From positions 186,001-250,000 of the forward strand of contig NZ_QQAK01000014.1 in the NCBI RefSeq assembly GCF_003384035.1: DNA of 64,000 nucleotides, written 5' to 3'. Below the pieces are notes generated by a model. It had not been told where the DNA came from. It saw only the letters and a list, made by a program, of their open reading frames with translations, and searched no databases. Position numbers and translations under genes: made by a program. This DNA is from Sporosarcina sp. BI001-red (GTDB taxonomy: Bacteria; Bacillota; Bacilli; Bacillales_A; Planococcaceae). Below are positions 42,838-52,267 of this stretch, piece after piece (position 1 is the first letter of the stretch; every line of letters begins with the position of its first letter).

Positions 42838-43458
42838 ATGGAACCTCTAAAAATCGGTGTAGGTGGCCCTGTAGGTGCAGGTAAAACGATGCTCATCGAA
42901 AAGATAACTAGACATTTAAGCAGAGAGATTAGTATGGCCGTTATCACGAATGACATTTATACAAAAGAAGACGCAAAGTTTTTAGTACAGAACGGTATTT
43001 TACCTGAAAACCGTATTATTGGAGTGGAAACGGGTGGCTGTCCGCATACAGCAATTCGTGAAGATATTTCGATGAATGTATCTGCTATCGAAGAATTACA
43101 AGAAAGACACCCTGACGTGGAACTAATTTTCGTTGAAAGTGGGGGAGATAATTTAGCAGCAACATTCAGTCCGGAATTAGTAGATTTCTCGATTTATATC
43201 ATTGATGTCGCCCAAGGTGAAAAAATCCCCCGTAAAGGTGGACAAGGGATGATCAAAGCGGACTTATTCGTCATTAACAAAACTGATTTGGCACCTTTAG
43301 TCGGTGCAGACTTGAATGTGATGGCATCGGATACGAAGATATTCCGTAAAGATAAACCTTTTGTTTTTACCAATCTCAAAAGCGAGGATGGACTTAACGA
43401 AGTGATCGATTGGATCAATCAGGACGCACTTCTCAATGGGTTAGAGAAAAATGTCTGA
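42838..43458 (+). CDS. ureG: Urease accessory GTPase UreG
   Basis: ATG 42838 is placed behind AAAGGATG, giving 206 aa. P-loop [11 protein letters not shown] is near residue 7, [11 protein letters not shown] and the metal-binding Cys-Pro-His ([13 protein letters not shown]) follow, and NKTDL is the guanine-specificity motif. UreG is the SIMIBI GTPase that powers nickel transfer into urease. It overlaps ureD by 8 bases. Confidence 0.96.
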   Translation: MEPLKIGVGGPVGAGKTMLIEKITRHLSREISMAVITNDIYTKEDAKFLVQNGILPENRIIGVETGGCPHTAIREDISMNVSAIEELQERHPDVELIFVESGGDNLAATFSPELVDFSIYIIDVAQGEKIPRKGGQGMIKADLFVINKTDLAPLVGADLNVMASDTKIFRKDKPFVFTNLKSEDGLNEVIDWINQDALLNGLEKNV

Positions 43459-44278
43459 TTGGACTGGCATTCTGGAGCTTGATGCCCAGAAAAACCAATA
43501 CGGAAAAACCATAACTAAAAATGTGTTTTTTCAAGGGGCTTTCAAAGTGATGCGCCCCGTTTATCACAATCGTTCCAATCAGCCTTGTTATTATTTGCTC
43601 AACCCTGGTGGTGGATATTTGGATGGCGATACGTATCGGATGCGTATAACTGTTGGTGAACAGGCAATGGTTACCTTAACGACCCAATCTGCTACAAAGG
43701 TATACCGAACACCGACAAAACACGCATATCAGGAAGCAGAAATTTTTCTACAAGTAGGCAGTCACCTTCAATATTTACCTGACCCCTTGATTGCATACAA
43801 AGGTGCTAGCTATTATCAAAAGACAATTTTCCGCATGGATAAAGGTGCATCGCTTTTATATACAGACATTCTAACACCTGGATGGTCACCCGATGGTGAA
43901 GCTTTCAGCTATGATTCAATTCGATTGAAAACTGAAGTTTACTTAGAGAACGAGCTAATTGTTTTCGACCATATTCACTTGAATCCTCATGAAAAACCGA
44001 TGGATAGTATCGGGGTAATGGAAGGGTACACACACCTAGGTTCATTTTTAATTGTCAGCGAGCAGTCCGATGTTGAATTGGAAGAAAAGTTAGTTGAAGT
44101 TATCAATGATCAAAGCGGAAAGTTTAAGGTGGGCATTTCCCAGTTAGCTAAAGCTGGGCTGTCAATTCGGGTAATGGCAAACACAACACAATTAATTGAA
44201 CGTATTTTTGCAGATTGCCACTCTTTAGTTAATAAAGAATGGTTCGGTACCGAGCCCAATCCCCTTCGGAAATATTAA
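43451..44278 (+). CDS. ureD: Urease accessory protein UreD (UreH)
   Basis: The 275-aa protein has the UreD markers [28 protein letters not shown] and [16 protein letters not shown]. It is the scaffold through which nickel passes to apo-urease. It is the last gene of the ureABCEFGD order seen in Sporosarcina. A terminator follows. Confidence 0.95.
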   Translation: MSDWTGILELDAQKNQYGKTITKNVFFQGAFKVMRPVYHNRSNQPCYYLLNPGGGYLDGDTYRMRITVGEQAMVTLTTQSATKVYRTPTKHAYQEAEIFLQVGSHLQYLPDPLIAYKGASYYQKTIFRMDKGASLLYTDILTPGWSPDGEAFSYDSIRLKTEVYLENELIVFDHIHLNPHEKPMDSIGVMEGYTHLGSFLIVSEQSDVELEEKLVEVINDQSGKFKVGISQLAKAGLSIRVMANTTQLIERIFADCHSLVNKEWFGTEPNPLRKY

Positions 44279-44307
44279 AGGAATTGGGTTCTTATAAAAA
44301 AATAAAC

Positions 44308-44341
44308 CTCCTAGCACTCTGCTGGGAGATGTATTTTTTTC
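44308..44341 (+). terminator. Terminator of the urease operon
   Basis: CTCCtAGCA/TGCTgGGAG stem followed by ATGTATTTTTTT, between ureD and the nickel importer genes. Confidence 0.75.
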
Positions 44342-44401
44342 TGCTCTATTTGTTTAATTAATGCTTATTTAGGCACATCAACATATGCGAGGAGTAGACC
44401 T

Positions 44402-46006
44402 ATGAAAAAGACGCTTTTTCTATTACTTATTTTATCAGTCAGCGCAAGTTTACTAGCATCCTGTTCGGATACAGAGAAGCCTTCTAACAAATCCAACACA
44501 GCAACTAAAGAGAAAGATGCGCTAACTCTTGCCATTGGTGGGGAGCCCGATGAAGGCTTTGACCCCACAACAGGATGGGGTCACTATGGCTCCCCTTTAT
44601 TTCAGAGTACATTAGTGACGTTCGATAAAGATTTCAACGTACAAAATGATTTGGCAACAGCCTACGATGTCAGCGAAGACGGTAAGATATGGACAGTACA
44701 CATCCGGGATGACGTCAAGTTTTCTGATGGTGAACCACTGACAGCCAAGGACGTACACTTCACGTTTGAAACGGCGAAAAACAGCGGGTCTGTCGTCGAT
44801 TTGACGAACCTGGAAAAAGTAGAAGAAGTAGATGAGAATACAATCACTTTCACATTGAAACAACCTAACTCTACTTTCCTCTATTCCCTTGCAACAATGG
44901 GAATCGTCCCTGAACACGCTTATGACGATTCGTATCGTACACATCCAATCGGGTCGGGGCCGTTTGAGCTTGTACAGTGGAATAAAGGTCAGCAATTGAT
45001 CGTTCAGGCTAATCCTCTTTATTACGGAGAAGAGCCTTATTTCAAAAAACTCACATTCCTCTTTCTGTCAGAAGATGCGGCATTTGCAGCTGCAAAGTCA
45101 CAACAAGCAGACATTGTATATGTTACGCCTTCCTTTGCCAAGCAAGAAATTCCAAACATGACGCTAGTACAACTAGATAGTGTCGATAACAGAGGGATCA
45201 TTCTGCCCTACGTTCCTTCTGGTGAACAAACTGCAGAGGGAGATCCAATCGGCAATGATGTCACCGCAGATAAGGCAATCCGCAAAGCACTTAACATTGC
45301 AGTCAATCGACAAAATTTAGTAGATGGAGTCATTGAAGGCTTTGGAACGAAAGCATTTACTGTAGCAGATCATTTGCCATGGTGGAATTCTGAAACAGTC
45401 ATTGAAGACGGAAATCTAGAAGAAGCAAAAGAAGTTCTCGATGCCGCTGGTTGGAAACTAAATGAAGACGGGATCCAAGAAAAAGATGGCATTAAAGCAG
45501 CACTCACTTTGTATTACCCTGCAGATGACCAAATTCGTCAATCCTTGTCGCTCGCTTTCGCCGACGCAATGAAACCGCTTGGCATCGACATCACAACCAA
45601 AGGTGAAAACTGGAACGAACTCGTTCATGTTATGTATTCGAATCCTGTCATGATGGGATGGGGCAGTAATAGCCCGCTCGAAATGTTTAATATATACAGC
45701 AGCACGACAATGGGTCAGGATTTCTACAATACCAACTATTATTCAAACCCAACTGTTGATGACTACATGGAAAAGGCTATGAACTCCCAAGACCCAGAAG
45801 AAGCAAATGAGTATTGGAAAAAGGCACAGTGGGATGGCTCAACAGGCTTTTCAGCTAAAGGAGATACGCCATGGGTATGGCTACTTAATATGAAACACCT
45901 TTACTTCGTACGAGATGATTTAGAAATAGGACCACAAAAAATCCAACCACATGGACACGGCTGGCCAATGACTGACTACATTTCACAATGGCATTGGAAA
46001 GAGTAG
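44402..46006 (+). CDS. nikA: Nickel/peptide-type ABC importer substrate-binding lipoprotein
   Basis: The 534-aa SBP_bac_5 family lipoprotein has a lipobox (LLASC, Cys21). Family strings include GGEPDEGFDPTTGWGHYGSP, DLATAYDVSEDGKIWTVHIR and FSDGEPLTAKDVHFTFE. The GWGHYGSPLFQS opening resembles CntA/NikA-type nickel and metallophore receptors more than general peptide receptors. Its position directly behind urease argues for nickel. GAGGAG precedes the ATG. Confidence 0.85.
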   Translation: MKKTLFLLLILSVSASLLASCSDTEKPSNKSNTATKEKDALTLAIGGEPDEGFDPTTGWGHYGSPLFQSTLVTFDKDFNVQNDLATAYDVSEDGKIWTVHIRDDVKFSDGEPLTAKDVHFTFETAKNSGSVVDLTNLEKVEEVDENTITFTLKQPNSTFLYSLATMGIVPEHAYDDSYRTHPIGSGPFELVQWNKGQQLIVQANPLYYGEEPYFKKLTFLFLSEDAAFAAAKSQQADIVYVTPSFAKQEIPNMTLVQLDSVDNRGIILPYVPSGEQTAEGDPIGNDVTADKAIRKALNIAVNRQNLVDGVIEGFGTKAFTVADHLPWWNSETVIEDGNLEEAKEVLDAAGWKLNEDGIQEKDGIKAALTLYYPADDQIRQSLSLAFADAMKPLGIDITTKGENWNELVHVMYSNPVMMGWGSNSPLEMFNIYSSTTMGQDFYNTNYYSNPTVDDYMEKAMNSQDPEEANEYWKKAQWDGSTGFSAKGDTPWVWLLNMKHLYFVRDDLEIGPQKIQPHGHGWPMTDYISQWHWKE

Positions 46007-46021
46007 AAAGAGGGATATACT

Positions 46022-47014
46022 TTGTATGCCAAAAAAGGAACTTGGTTCATTGTAAAAAACACACTTAAGCTAGCATCTCTATTAGTTGCAGTCAGTATTA
46101 TCTCTTTCACACTTGTTAGCCATTCCCCTGTGGATCCTATCCAATCCTATATCGGTGCGGATATGACAAGTGTCAGCCCTGAGCAACGAGACAACATCGC
46201 TGCCTATTGGGGATTGAATGATACCTATACAACGCGATTCTCCCATTGGGCGAATGCAGTTTTACATGGCAATCTCGGTACCTCATTGACCTTTCGAACC
46301 TCTGTTGCTGATGTAATTGCTGAACGCTTTTTCGCTTCACTCGCTTTAATGGGGATAGCTTGGGCGATATCCGGAATTCTCGGTTATCTCCTTGGCATCA
46401 TCGCCGGCATGCGAAAAGAAACTTGGCTAGATGTGGCGATAAAAGGATTCTGTTTCACCATCGCTTCCACGCCAGCATTTTGGCTTGGATTACTTTTACT
46501 GATGTGCTTTTCAGTATGGTTTGGTTGGTTTCCTGTCGGACTGGCCTCGCCTGCCGGGATATTGAATGAAGACGTGACAATTTACGAGCGGATCAGACAT
46601 TTGTTTTTACCTGCACTAACACTAAGTATTGTAGGTATTTCTAATGTCGCATTGCATACGAGACAAAAATTGATTGATGTACTGGATAGTGAATTTATCC
46701 GTTTCGCTAAAGCGAAGGGAGAGCACTCCTTCTCATTACTTTGGCGACATGGGATTAGAAGTATTTCGTTACCTGCCATTTCCCTACATTTCGCATCGTT
46801 TGGTGAACTTTTTGGCGGAGCAGTTCTCGCGGAACAGGTATTTTCCTATCCAGGTCTTGGTCAGGCCGTTGTCCAAGCGGGTCTAGGCGGTGACGTGCCC
46901 CTTCTTTTAGGAATCGTCCTCTTTAGTACGTTATTCGTATTTGCCGGCAACTTGACTGCGGATCTGTTGTATCAAGTGATTGATCCACGGGTGAGAAGGA
47001 GAAGAACCACATGA
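46022..47014 (+). CDS. nikB: Nickel/peptide-type ABC importer permease NikB-like
   Basis: The 330-aa protein starts with TTG behind AGAGGGATA, 15 bases after the binding-protein gene. It has six membrane segments and the DppB/NikB layout, including the long first outer loop (VDPIQSYIGADMTSVSPEQRD) and the cytoplasmic EAA-type loop around FIRFAKAKGEHSFSLLWRHG. It overlaps the next permease by 4 bases. Confidence 0.9.
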   Translation: MYAKKGTWFIVKNTLKLASLLVAVSIISFTLVSHSPVDPIQSYIGADMTSVSPEQRDNIAAYWGLNDTYTTRFSHWANAVLHGNLGTSLTFRTSVADVIAERFFASLALMGIAWAISGILGYLLGIIAGMRKETWLDVAIKGFCFTIASTPAFWLGLLLLMCFSVWFGWFPVGLASPAGILNEDVTIYERIRHLFLPALTLSIVGISNVALHTRQKLIDVLDSEFIRFAKAKGEHSFSLLWRHGIRSISLPAISLHFASFGELFGGAVLAEQVFSYPGLGQAVVQAGLGGDVPLLLGIVLFSTLFVFAGNLTADLLYQVIDPRVRRRRTT

Positions 47015-47868
47015 GTGTTTCAAACAACATCATACGAAAGCGAAAGAACATGTGGAGTCTGCGAGTGAAATCTACTGTCATCGTTTCAGTATCGCTATCT
47101 ATATTGGTAGGCATGCTCATTAGCAGTTTTTTTATTACTCCCGACAAATTGGTCGTTGACTTACAGCTAAGAAATATCGCGCCCTCATTGGAGCACCTTT
47201 TCGGAACGGATTGGATGGGCCGCGACATGCTTGCGCGAACACTTAAAGGGCTCTCTTTGAGTTTTGGCGTTGGTCTACTATCTGTGATCATCAGTAGTTT
47301 CATAGCGCTACTGCTAAGCTTGCTCACCCTGACTAATAAAGCGGTTGATGTCTGTGTTACCTGGTTAATTGACTTGTTCCTTAGCGTACCGCATATCGTC
47401 CTCTTAATATTGATAGCCTTCACGCTCGGAGGTGGTTTTAAAGGAGTCGTCATCGGTCTTGCTGTCACGCATTGGCCAAGTCTGACCCGCTTGTTACGAG
47501 CAGAAGTATTACAGATAAATTCTGCAGAGTACGTCGCCATCTCACAGAAACTAGGAAAAACCAAAGCATGGGTAGCCGCACACCATGTATTGCCACATTT
47601 GCTTCCACAGTTGCTAATTGGCTCTATTCTATTGTTTCCACACGCTATTTTACATGAAGCAGCCATTACCTTCCTCGGATTCGGTTTATCACCAGAAACA
47701 CCGGCAATCGGCATCATTCTATCGGAGGCAATGCGATATTTGTCGACAGGTATGTGGTGGTTGGCACTCTTTCCAGGACTTGCTCTTTTAGTTATGGTCG
47801 GTATATTCGACATTCTCGGACGTCAACTCCAAAAATGGATTGACCCATTTTCAGGAGATCATTTATAG
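47011..47868 (+). CDS. nikC: Nickel/peptide-type ABC importer permease NikC-like
   Basis: The 285-aa second permease has the DppC/NikC opening after a short basic N-terminus (LEHLFGTDWMGRDMLARTLKG), six helices and the coupling loop AEYVAISQKLGKTKAWVAAHHVLPH. It pairs with the NikB-like permease to form the channel. Confidence 0.9.
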   Translation: MSVSNNIIRKRKNMWSLRVKSTVIVSVSLSILVGMLISSFFITPDKLVVDLQLRNIAPSLEHLFGTDWMGRDMLARTLKGLSLSFGVGLLSVIISSFIALLLSLLTLTNKAVDVCVTWLIDLFLSVPHIVLLILIAFTLGGGFKGVVIGLAVTHWPSLTRLLRAEVLQINSAEYVAISQKLGKTKAWVAAHHVLPHLLPQLLIGSILLFPHAILHEAAITFLGFGLSPETPAIGIILSEAMRYLSTGMWWLALFPGLALLVMVGIFDILGRQLQKWIDPFSGDHL

Positions 47869-47902
47869 AGGATAGATTTGTAGTTGGAAGGTGGCTTATA
47901 GA

Positions 47903-48841
47903 ATGATTGAACAAAAGTATCGTCCATTGATGGAAGTACGTCAGTTATCCTTGCATTTTCATCAATATGGAAAAGAGTTACGTAAGATGATGACGGTGGC
48001 AATTACGAACTTTGATATGACCATACATCGTGAAGAGATTGTAGCAGTTGTCGGTGCGAGCGGTTCAGGTAAAAGCCTACTCGCCAACTCCATTTTAGGA
48101 ATATTGCCGAAGAATGCTGAGCTTGGCGGGAAATTATATTTTGAAGGTGAAGAGCTTACTATTGAAAAACAGATCCAGTTACGCGGTAAGGACATTTTCC
48201 TTATCCCCCAATCTATTAATGCCTTAGATCCATTGATGAAGACCGGTAAACAGGTTGAACTAGTCATCAAGAAGAAAGATAGGAAGAACATAAGGAAAAA
48301 TATTTTCAAAAAACTTGGTCTACCACCTGAAATCGGAGACCTCTATCCATTCGAATTGTCCGGTGGGATGGCTAGAAGAGTACTCGTTGCGATGGCAATG
48401 GCAAGCGAGGCAAAACTTATTATTGCTGATGAACCCACCCCAGGATTAGATATTGATGCACGCAATGAAACCCTTGCACTCATCAAACACCTCTCTGATT
48501 CTGGCAAAGGGGTCATGTTCATTACCCACGATCTCAATGCAGCACATAGTATTGCCGATAGGGTTGCAGTCTTTTATGCTGGTCAAACCCTTGAGGTCGC
48601 TAATGCAAAAGACTTTTCAGGAACAGGAAACTCGCTTCGACATCCATACTCAAGAGCGCTCTGGAACGCATTACCGCAAAACAACTTCTTTCCCACCTTC
48701 GAAGTACAGAAATTTACTGAGAAATCACCTACTGGATGTGTGTATAGATGCCGATGTCCATTATCAACCGATCTTTGTGCACAGCAACAACCGGAAGCAA
48801 AGATGGTTGATAACGGCATGGTGAGGTGTTTCCATGCTTGA
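47903..48841 (+). CDS. nikD: Nickel/peptide-type ABC importer ATPase NikD-like
   Basis: ATG 47903 is used (GGAAGG ends 9 bases earlier; the GTG at 47891 lies inside that ribosome site). The 312-aa ATPase has Walker A GASGSGKS, signature ELSGGMARR, Walker B LIIADEPTPGLD and the Cys-rich oligopeptide-ATPase tail (CVYRCRCPLSTDLC), which may bind a metal centre. It overlaps NikE by 8 bases. Confidence 0.9.
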   Translation: MIEQKYRPLMEVRQLSLHFHQYGKELRKMMTVAITNFDMTIHREEIVAVVGASGSGKSLLANSILGILPKNAELGGKLYFEGEELTIEKQIQLRGKDIFLIPQSINALDPLMKTGKQVELVIKKKDRKNIRKNIFKKLGLPPEIGDLYPFELSGGMARRVLVAMAMASEAKLIIADEPTPGLDIDARNETLALIKHLSDSGKGVMFITHDLNAAHSIADRVAVFYAGQTLEVANAKDFSGTGNSLRHPYSRALWNALPQNNFFPTFEVQKFTEKSPTGCVYRCRCPLSTDLCAQQQPEAKMVDNGMVRCFHA

Positions 48842-49436
48842 AGTCGAAGGAGTCAGTTATCGCCATACAAGACAACCATGGTTGTTTCGAAACTTATCCT
48901 TGAGCATTGCACCTGGCGAGATTGTAGGTCTTTATGGAAAAAGTGGTTCTGGGAAGACCACTTTGGCTCAGGTCATAGCGAATTACTTAAAGCCTGAAGA
49001 AGGTATCGTGAAAGTGAATGAGAAAAAAGTTAAATCCACAGGTCCAAATCCGGTACAGTTAGTCTGGCAGCACCCTGAAAAAGCAATTAATCCAAGATGG
49101 AAGATGAAAAACGTACTTGCTGAAGCAGGAAATGTTGATCCAAGGATTTTTGACGCTTTAGGTATCGCTCCCTCATGGATGACACGCTATCCTAGCGAAC
49201 TATCAGGTGGTGAATTGCAGCGTTTTTGTGTTGCTCGCGCGCTCGCGCCCAATACAGAGTATCTGATTGCGGATGAGATGACGACCATGTTGGATGCAAT
49301 CACCCAAGCTCAAATCTGGTACACCATTCTTCAACTTGCTAAGAAACGCGCTATTGGTGTTCTTGTGATTAGCCATGATGAACAGTTATTAGAAAGAATA
49401 TGTGACCGTGTAATCGATTTCAATCAGTTGCACTAA
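48834..49436 (+). CDS. nikE: Nickel/peptide-type ABC importer ATPase NikE-like
   Basis: The 200-aa second ATPase has Walker A GKSGSGKTT, signature ELSGGELQR and a Walker B-like YLIADEMTTMLDAITQ. It stops soon after the switch His (VISHD), so it lacks the approximately 60-residue C-terminal extension common in this family. That short form is also seen in Cnt/Nik systems. It completes a full five-gene importer. Confidence 0.88.
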   Translation: MLEVEGVSYRHTRQPWLFRNLSLSIAPGEIVGLYGKSGSGKTTLAQVIANYLKPEEGIVKVNEKKVKSTGPNPVQLVWQHPEKAINPRWKMKNVLAEAGNVDPRIFDALGIAPSWMTRYPSELSGGELQRFCVARALAPNTEYLIADEMTTMLDAITQAQIWYTILQLAKKRAIGVLVISHDEQLLERICDRVIDFNQLH

Positions 49437-49505
49437 CGTTATCAGTTATTTATACTTCAACTTATAATGATAGAGAATTAATCCATTTTTAGGAGGGGTT
49501 TAGAA

Positions 49506-49958
49506 ATGGTTGATGATTTTGAAGTAGAAACAATTTATGATAATCGCATTTATGAAAGAAACCAATTTAGTTTCTCTCTCGATGGCAAGGAGTACAAAGG
49601 TGATTACCTTGAAGGTGAAATTCATTGGCTGAACCCACACCCTAAACAAGATTTAGATGAAGAACAGCTACTGTGGGTTGAATCAGAGGTTTTCAGACTG
49701 TTAGATGATAACAAAGTCGATCCAGTTGATGAAGAACTTGATGAATTTGAAGTGACGCCCATGTTTAATCAACAAGTCCATAAAGCCCTTCAATTTAAAC
49801 TACTGATTGATGGTGAGGAGTACAAAGGGTTGTTGCGTCAGGGTAAGCTGGAATGGTTCCACCCAAAACCGCGGCGCAAGGTGAATAATGCTAAGGTCGA
49901 AAAAATCGAGAAACAAGTTCAACAGAAAATAAAATCACATTTGGATGAAACGAATTAG
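49506..49958 (+). CDS. Tandem-repeat cytosolic protein (DUF5342/YheE-like)
   Basis: The 150-aa acidic protein has two copies of an approximately 50-residue unit. Each contains F(S/K)xxxDGxEYKGxxxxGxxxWxxPxP (DGKEYKGDYLEGEIHWLNPHP near 25 and DGEEYKGLLRQGKLEWFHPKP near 105). The pattern recalls the small YheE/DUF5342 proteins, here duplicated. No signal or membrane helix. AGGAGGGG is the ribosome site and a terminator follows. Function unknown. Confidence 0.65.
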   Translation: MVDDFEVETIYDNRIYERNQFSFSLDGKEYKGDYLEGEIHWLNPHPKQDLDEEQLLWVESEVFRLLDDNKVDPVDEELDEFEVTPMFNQQVHKALQFKLLIDGEEYKGLLRQGKLEWFHPKPRRKVNNAKVEKIEKQVQQKIKSHLDETN

Positions 49959-49973
49959 GACAAGACAAGAAAG

Positions 49974-50016
49974 ATTAGTGATGAAGCCTTAACCGGCTTT
50001 TTCGCTAATTTTTTTG
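49974..50016 (+). terminator. Terminator of the tandem-repeat gene
   Basis: ATTAG-GATGAAGCC/GGCTT-CGCTAAT stem followed by TTTTTTT. Confidence 0.8.
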
Positions 50017-50241
50017 TATTCACTTGAAGTTCAAATAGATTATTTGTCGCGAACACCTCCTTCCTGCTACGCAGCTCTTCTCTTCACATCAATCCAATCG
50101 GAATCACAATGTGCCTTCCTCACATATACTACTCCATGTAGAAAATTATCCTTTTCCAACAAATTAACGTAATAGTTCAAAAAGGGTTGCTATAGAGCAC
50201 GTTTGGATATAAGGTTGAAAAAAGAGGAGGAGAAACTTCCA

Positions 50242-50712
50242 ATGACGAATGATCATAAAGACTTTTTTGATAGAGAACGTACAGATGAACCTAAACGCAA
50301 AGTTGACCGAAAAGACGGGGAACCTACTCCCGCATTTAAAGGCGCTTCCTGGGTAGCGCTCATCATCGGTATCAGTGCGTATCTCTTCGGTTTGTTTAAT
50401 GCTGCGATGGAGCTGAATGAGAAAGGATACTACTTTGCTATTTTGATATTCGGTCTTTATGCAGCAGTTTCCCTGCAAAAAGCAGTGCGAGACAAAGATG
50501 AGGATATCCCCGTCACCAACATTTACTATGGACTGAGCTGGTTTGCCCTTATTGTAGCCATTTCACTTATGGCAATCGGGTTATACAATGCTGGCAGTAT
50601 CATTTTGAGTGAAAAAGGCTTTTATGGAATGGCATTTGTTTTGAGTATTTTTGCAGCCATCACGGTTCAGAAAAACGTCCGGGATACACAGAAGGTTAGA
50701 GAAAATAATTAA
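50242..50712 (+). CDS. YiaA/YiaB-domain membrane protein
   Basis: ATG 50242 is chosen behind GAGGAGGAG. The 156-aa protein has a charged N-terminus (about 1-32) and two copies of the YiaAB two-helix hairpin (about 33-85 and 95-145), each ending in a VQK(A/N)VRD motif. Family function is unknown; it is an inner-membrane protein with four helices. Monocistronic, with a very strong terminator. Confidence 0.85.
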   Translation: MTNDHKDFFDRERTDEPKRKVDRKDGEPTPAFKGASWVALIIGISAYLFGLFNAAMELNEKGYYFAILIFGLYAAVSLQKAVRDKDEDIPVTNIYYGLSWFALIVAISLMAIGLYNAGSIILSEKGFYGMAFVLSIFAAITVQKNVRDTQKVRENN

Positions 50713-50740
50713 GTTAGAGTCTCTCATTTATCTAAAAAAA

Positions 50741-50781
50741 GGTGGCTCCAAAGTCAAATGGACTTTGGAGCCACCTTTTTT
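50741..50781. terminator. Strong bidirectional terminator
   Basis: Perfect 15-bp stem GGTGGCTCCAAAGTC/GACTTTGGAGCCACC with a 5-base loop and T runs on both strands. Confidence 0.95.
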
Positions 50782-50855
50782 CGATAGTGCAGGTTAATCC
50801 ACTCTATATTACGCATACATATAAAAAGGATACTCTTGACTATACTTAATCGGAC

Positions 50856-51042
50856 CTTATGCAAACGCGTAGCCATGGGCAATTGCTTCTTCTACTCCCA
50901 ATAGTTTTAGGAGATCTCCCCCAAGACAAGTGAATTCACCAGTGACAGCCCAAGCTGTCGAAGTCAAACCAAAGTAAATCTTACTAAGAATTCCAATGGC
51001 GCTGATGAATTGATCGAATAAAAGCTTTGATATAGTTTTTTT
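50856..51042 (-). pseudogene. Orphan coding fragment, start lost
   Basis: On the minus strand an open frame with no start codon reads DKKTISKLLFDQFISAIGIL, then SKIYFGLTSTAWAVTGEFTC and GGDLLKLLGVEEAIAHGYAFA to a stop. A stop codon lies directly upstream, and a short frame MERYFMR in another phase could be its lost beginning. It looks like real protein sequence with helical membrane-like parts, but I cannot name it. Confidence 0.4.
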
Positions 51043-51168
51043 ATCTCATAAAGTACCTTTCCATTTTAGTCTTTATGAAGGAGAAATTAAGCTATGAAAT
51101 AGTCAAGTTGTTCGAAGAACTGAACAGGAATAGAAAAATGGAGTCTACCCATTTGTGCAGAAAAACGC

Positions 51169-52050
51169 TTAAAGCGCATCATCGTTCTGGAAGTTGAGAA
51201 CAAAGTGATGCTCGTCGTCATAGACACCGAATTTGTATCCTTGCTCTTTGTAGAATTGAATGATTTCTGGTAATGCCGCCAAGGTTTGGGGTTTTTCGTG
51301 CATCAGGACAACTTCTCTATCCCTAGTGGTACCGCCTTTTATGTTTTCGATAATTTGAGAGGGCTTTCCTCGAAGTTTCCAATCATTCGAATCAATCGTC
51401 CAATCCCAAATTTTAATCCCCTCGTTTTCTAGTTGCTGTCGAATTTTTTCGTTCTGCAAACCAGGGGCAGATCCATAAGGGGGACGCACTAAATGTGGGG
51501 TAGTTCCTGTAATTTCATGTATTAAGTTAAGTGTTTCTTTCATCTCAGGGACAAATTGTTGATTTGTGTATAAGGTTTTATAATTGTGCGTCATACTATG
51601 GCCACCTACGTAATGATCTTCCTTTACTGCTCTCCTTACACTATCTTGAAGGATTTCTTTTTTTAAGTTGCTTCCTTGCATGAAGAACGTAGCCAAAACA
51701 TCATTCTCACTTAACACGTCGAGAAACTGGTTGGTTAACCTGCTTGGTCCATCATCGAATGTTAAGTAGACTACCTTACCTACTGGTTTTTCCTCTAAAT
51801 CGGAATGATCTACTTTGTGCTTTTCAACAACAGATTCTTTTTCAACAGGGTTTATAATAATCGGTGCAACAAGTTTTGGAATAGGCAGTTCACCTTTTTT
51901 AATAGTTCCAAGCGTTGCTGAAGGTTCAGAAACAGAATAGGTTTTTCCTATAAAAAAACCGGTTGCAAACAGAAAGACAAACAGAATTGCTAAATAACGC
52001 ATTTTTAATCTCTTTCTTTTTTTACGAGTTTCAAATCTGGGTGTCTTCAT
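51169..52050 (-). CDS. Polysaccharide deacetylase (NodB domain)
   Basis: The 293-aa protein has a basic N-terminus, one membrane helix (about 17-34) and a NodB domain from about residue 90. The catalytic motifs are TFDDGPS, GGHSMTH (metal His pair), RPPYGSAPG, the D-W-x-D-S-N-D-W string and LMHE. It should remove N-acetyl groups from peptidoglycan or another surface glycan on the outer face of the membrane. Monocistronic. Confidence 0.92.
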   Translation of the reverse strand: MKTPRFETRKKRKRLKMRYLAILFVFLFATGFFIGKTYSVSEPSATLGTIKKGELPIPKLVAPIIINPVEKESVVEKHKVDHSDLEEKPVGKVVYLTFDDGPSRLTNQFLDVLSENDVLATFFMQGSNLKKEILQDSVRRAVKEDHYVGGHSMTHNYKTLYTNQQFVPEMKETLNLIHEITGTTPHLVRPPYGSAPGLQNEKIRQQLENEGIKIWDWTIDSNDWKLRGKPSQIIENIKGGTTRDREVVLMHEKPQTLAALPEIIQFYKEQGYKFGVYDDEHHFVLNFQNDDAL

Positions 52051-52137
52051 GCGGAACTAATCCTCCTGTTATGTTGTATGACCATTAAGTATAGAAGTGT
52101 TCTTATGTAAGTAAAATGACCTTGAATTAGAATAAAG

Positions 52138-52171
52138 GCAGTAGCAGATGGTGTTAGATATCCGCTACTGC
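52138..52171 (-). terminator. Probable terminator of the BlaI/BlaR1-like operon
   Basis: GCAGTAGC/GCTACTGC stem, then CCTTTATTC on the minus strand, about 100 bases past the BlaR1-like stop codon. Confidence 0.5.
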
Positions 52172-52267
52172 TAGATGGTAATTAACGGTGCTATACATTA
52201 CTTATGTTATTCAAAGGAAACTCAGAAGTGAAAGCTCCCCCCTTAACTCGGCAAAGAGTTGGGATGG

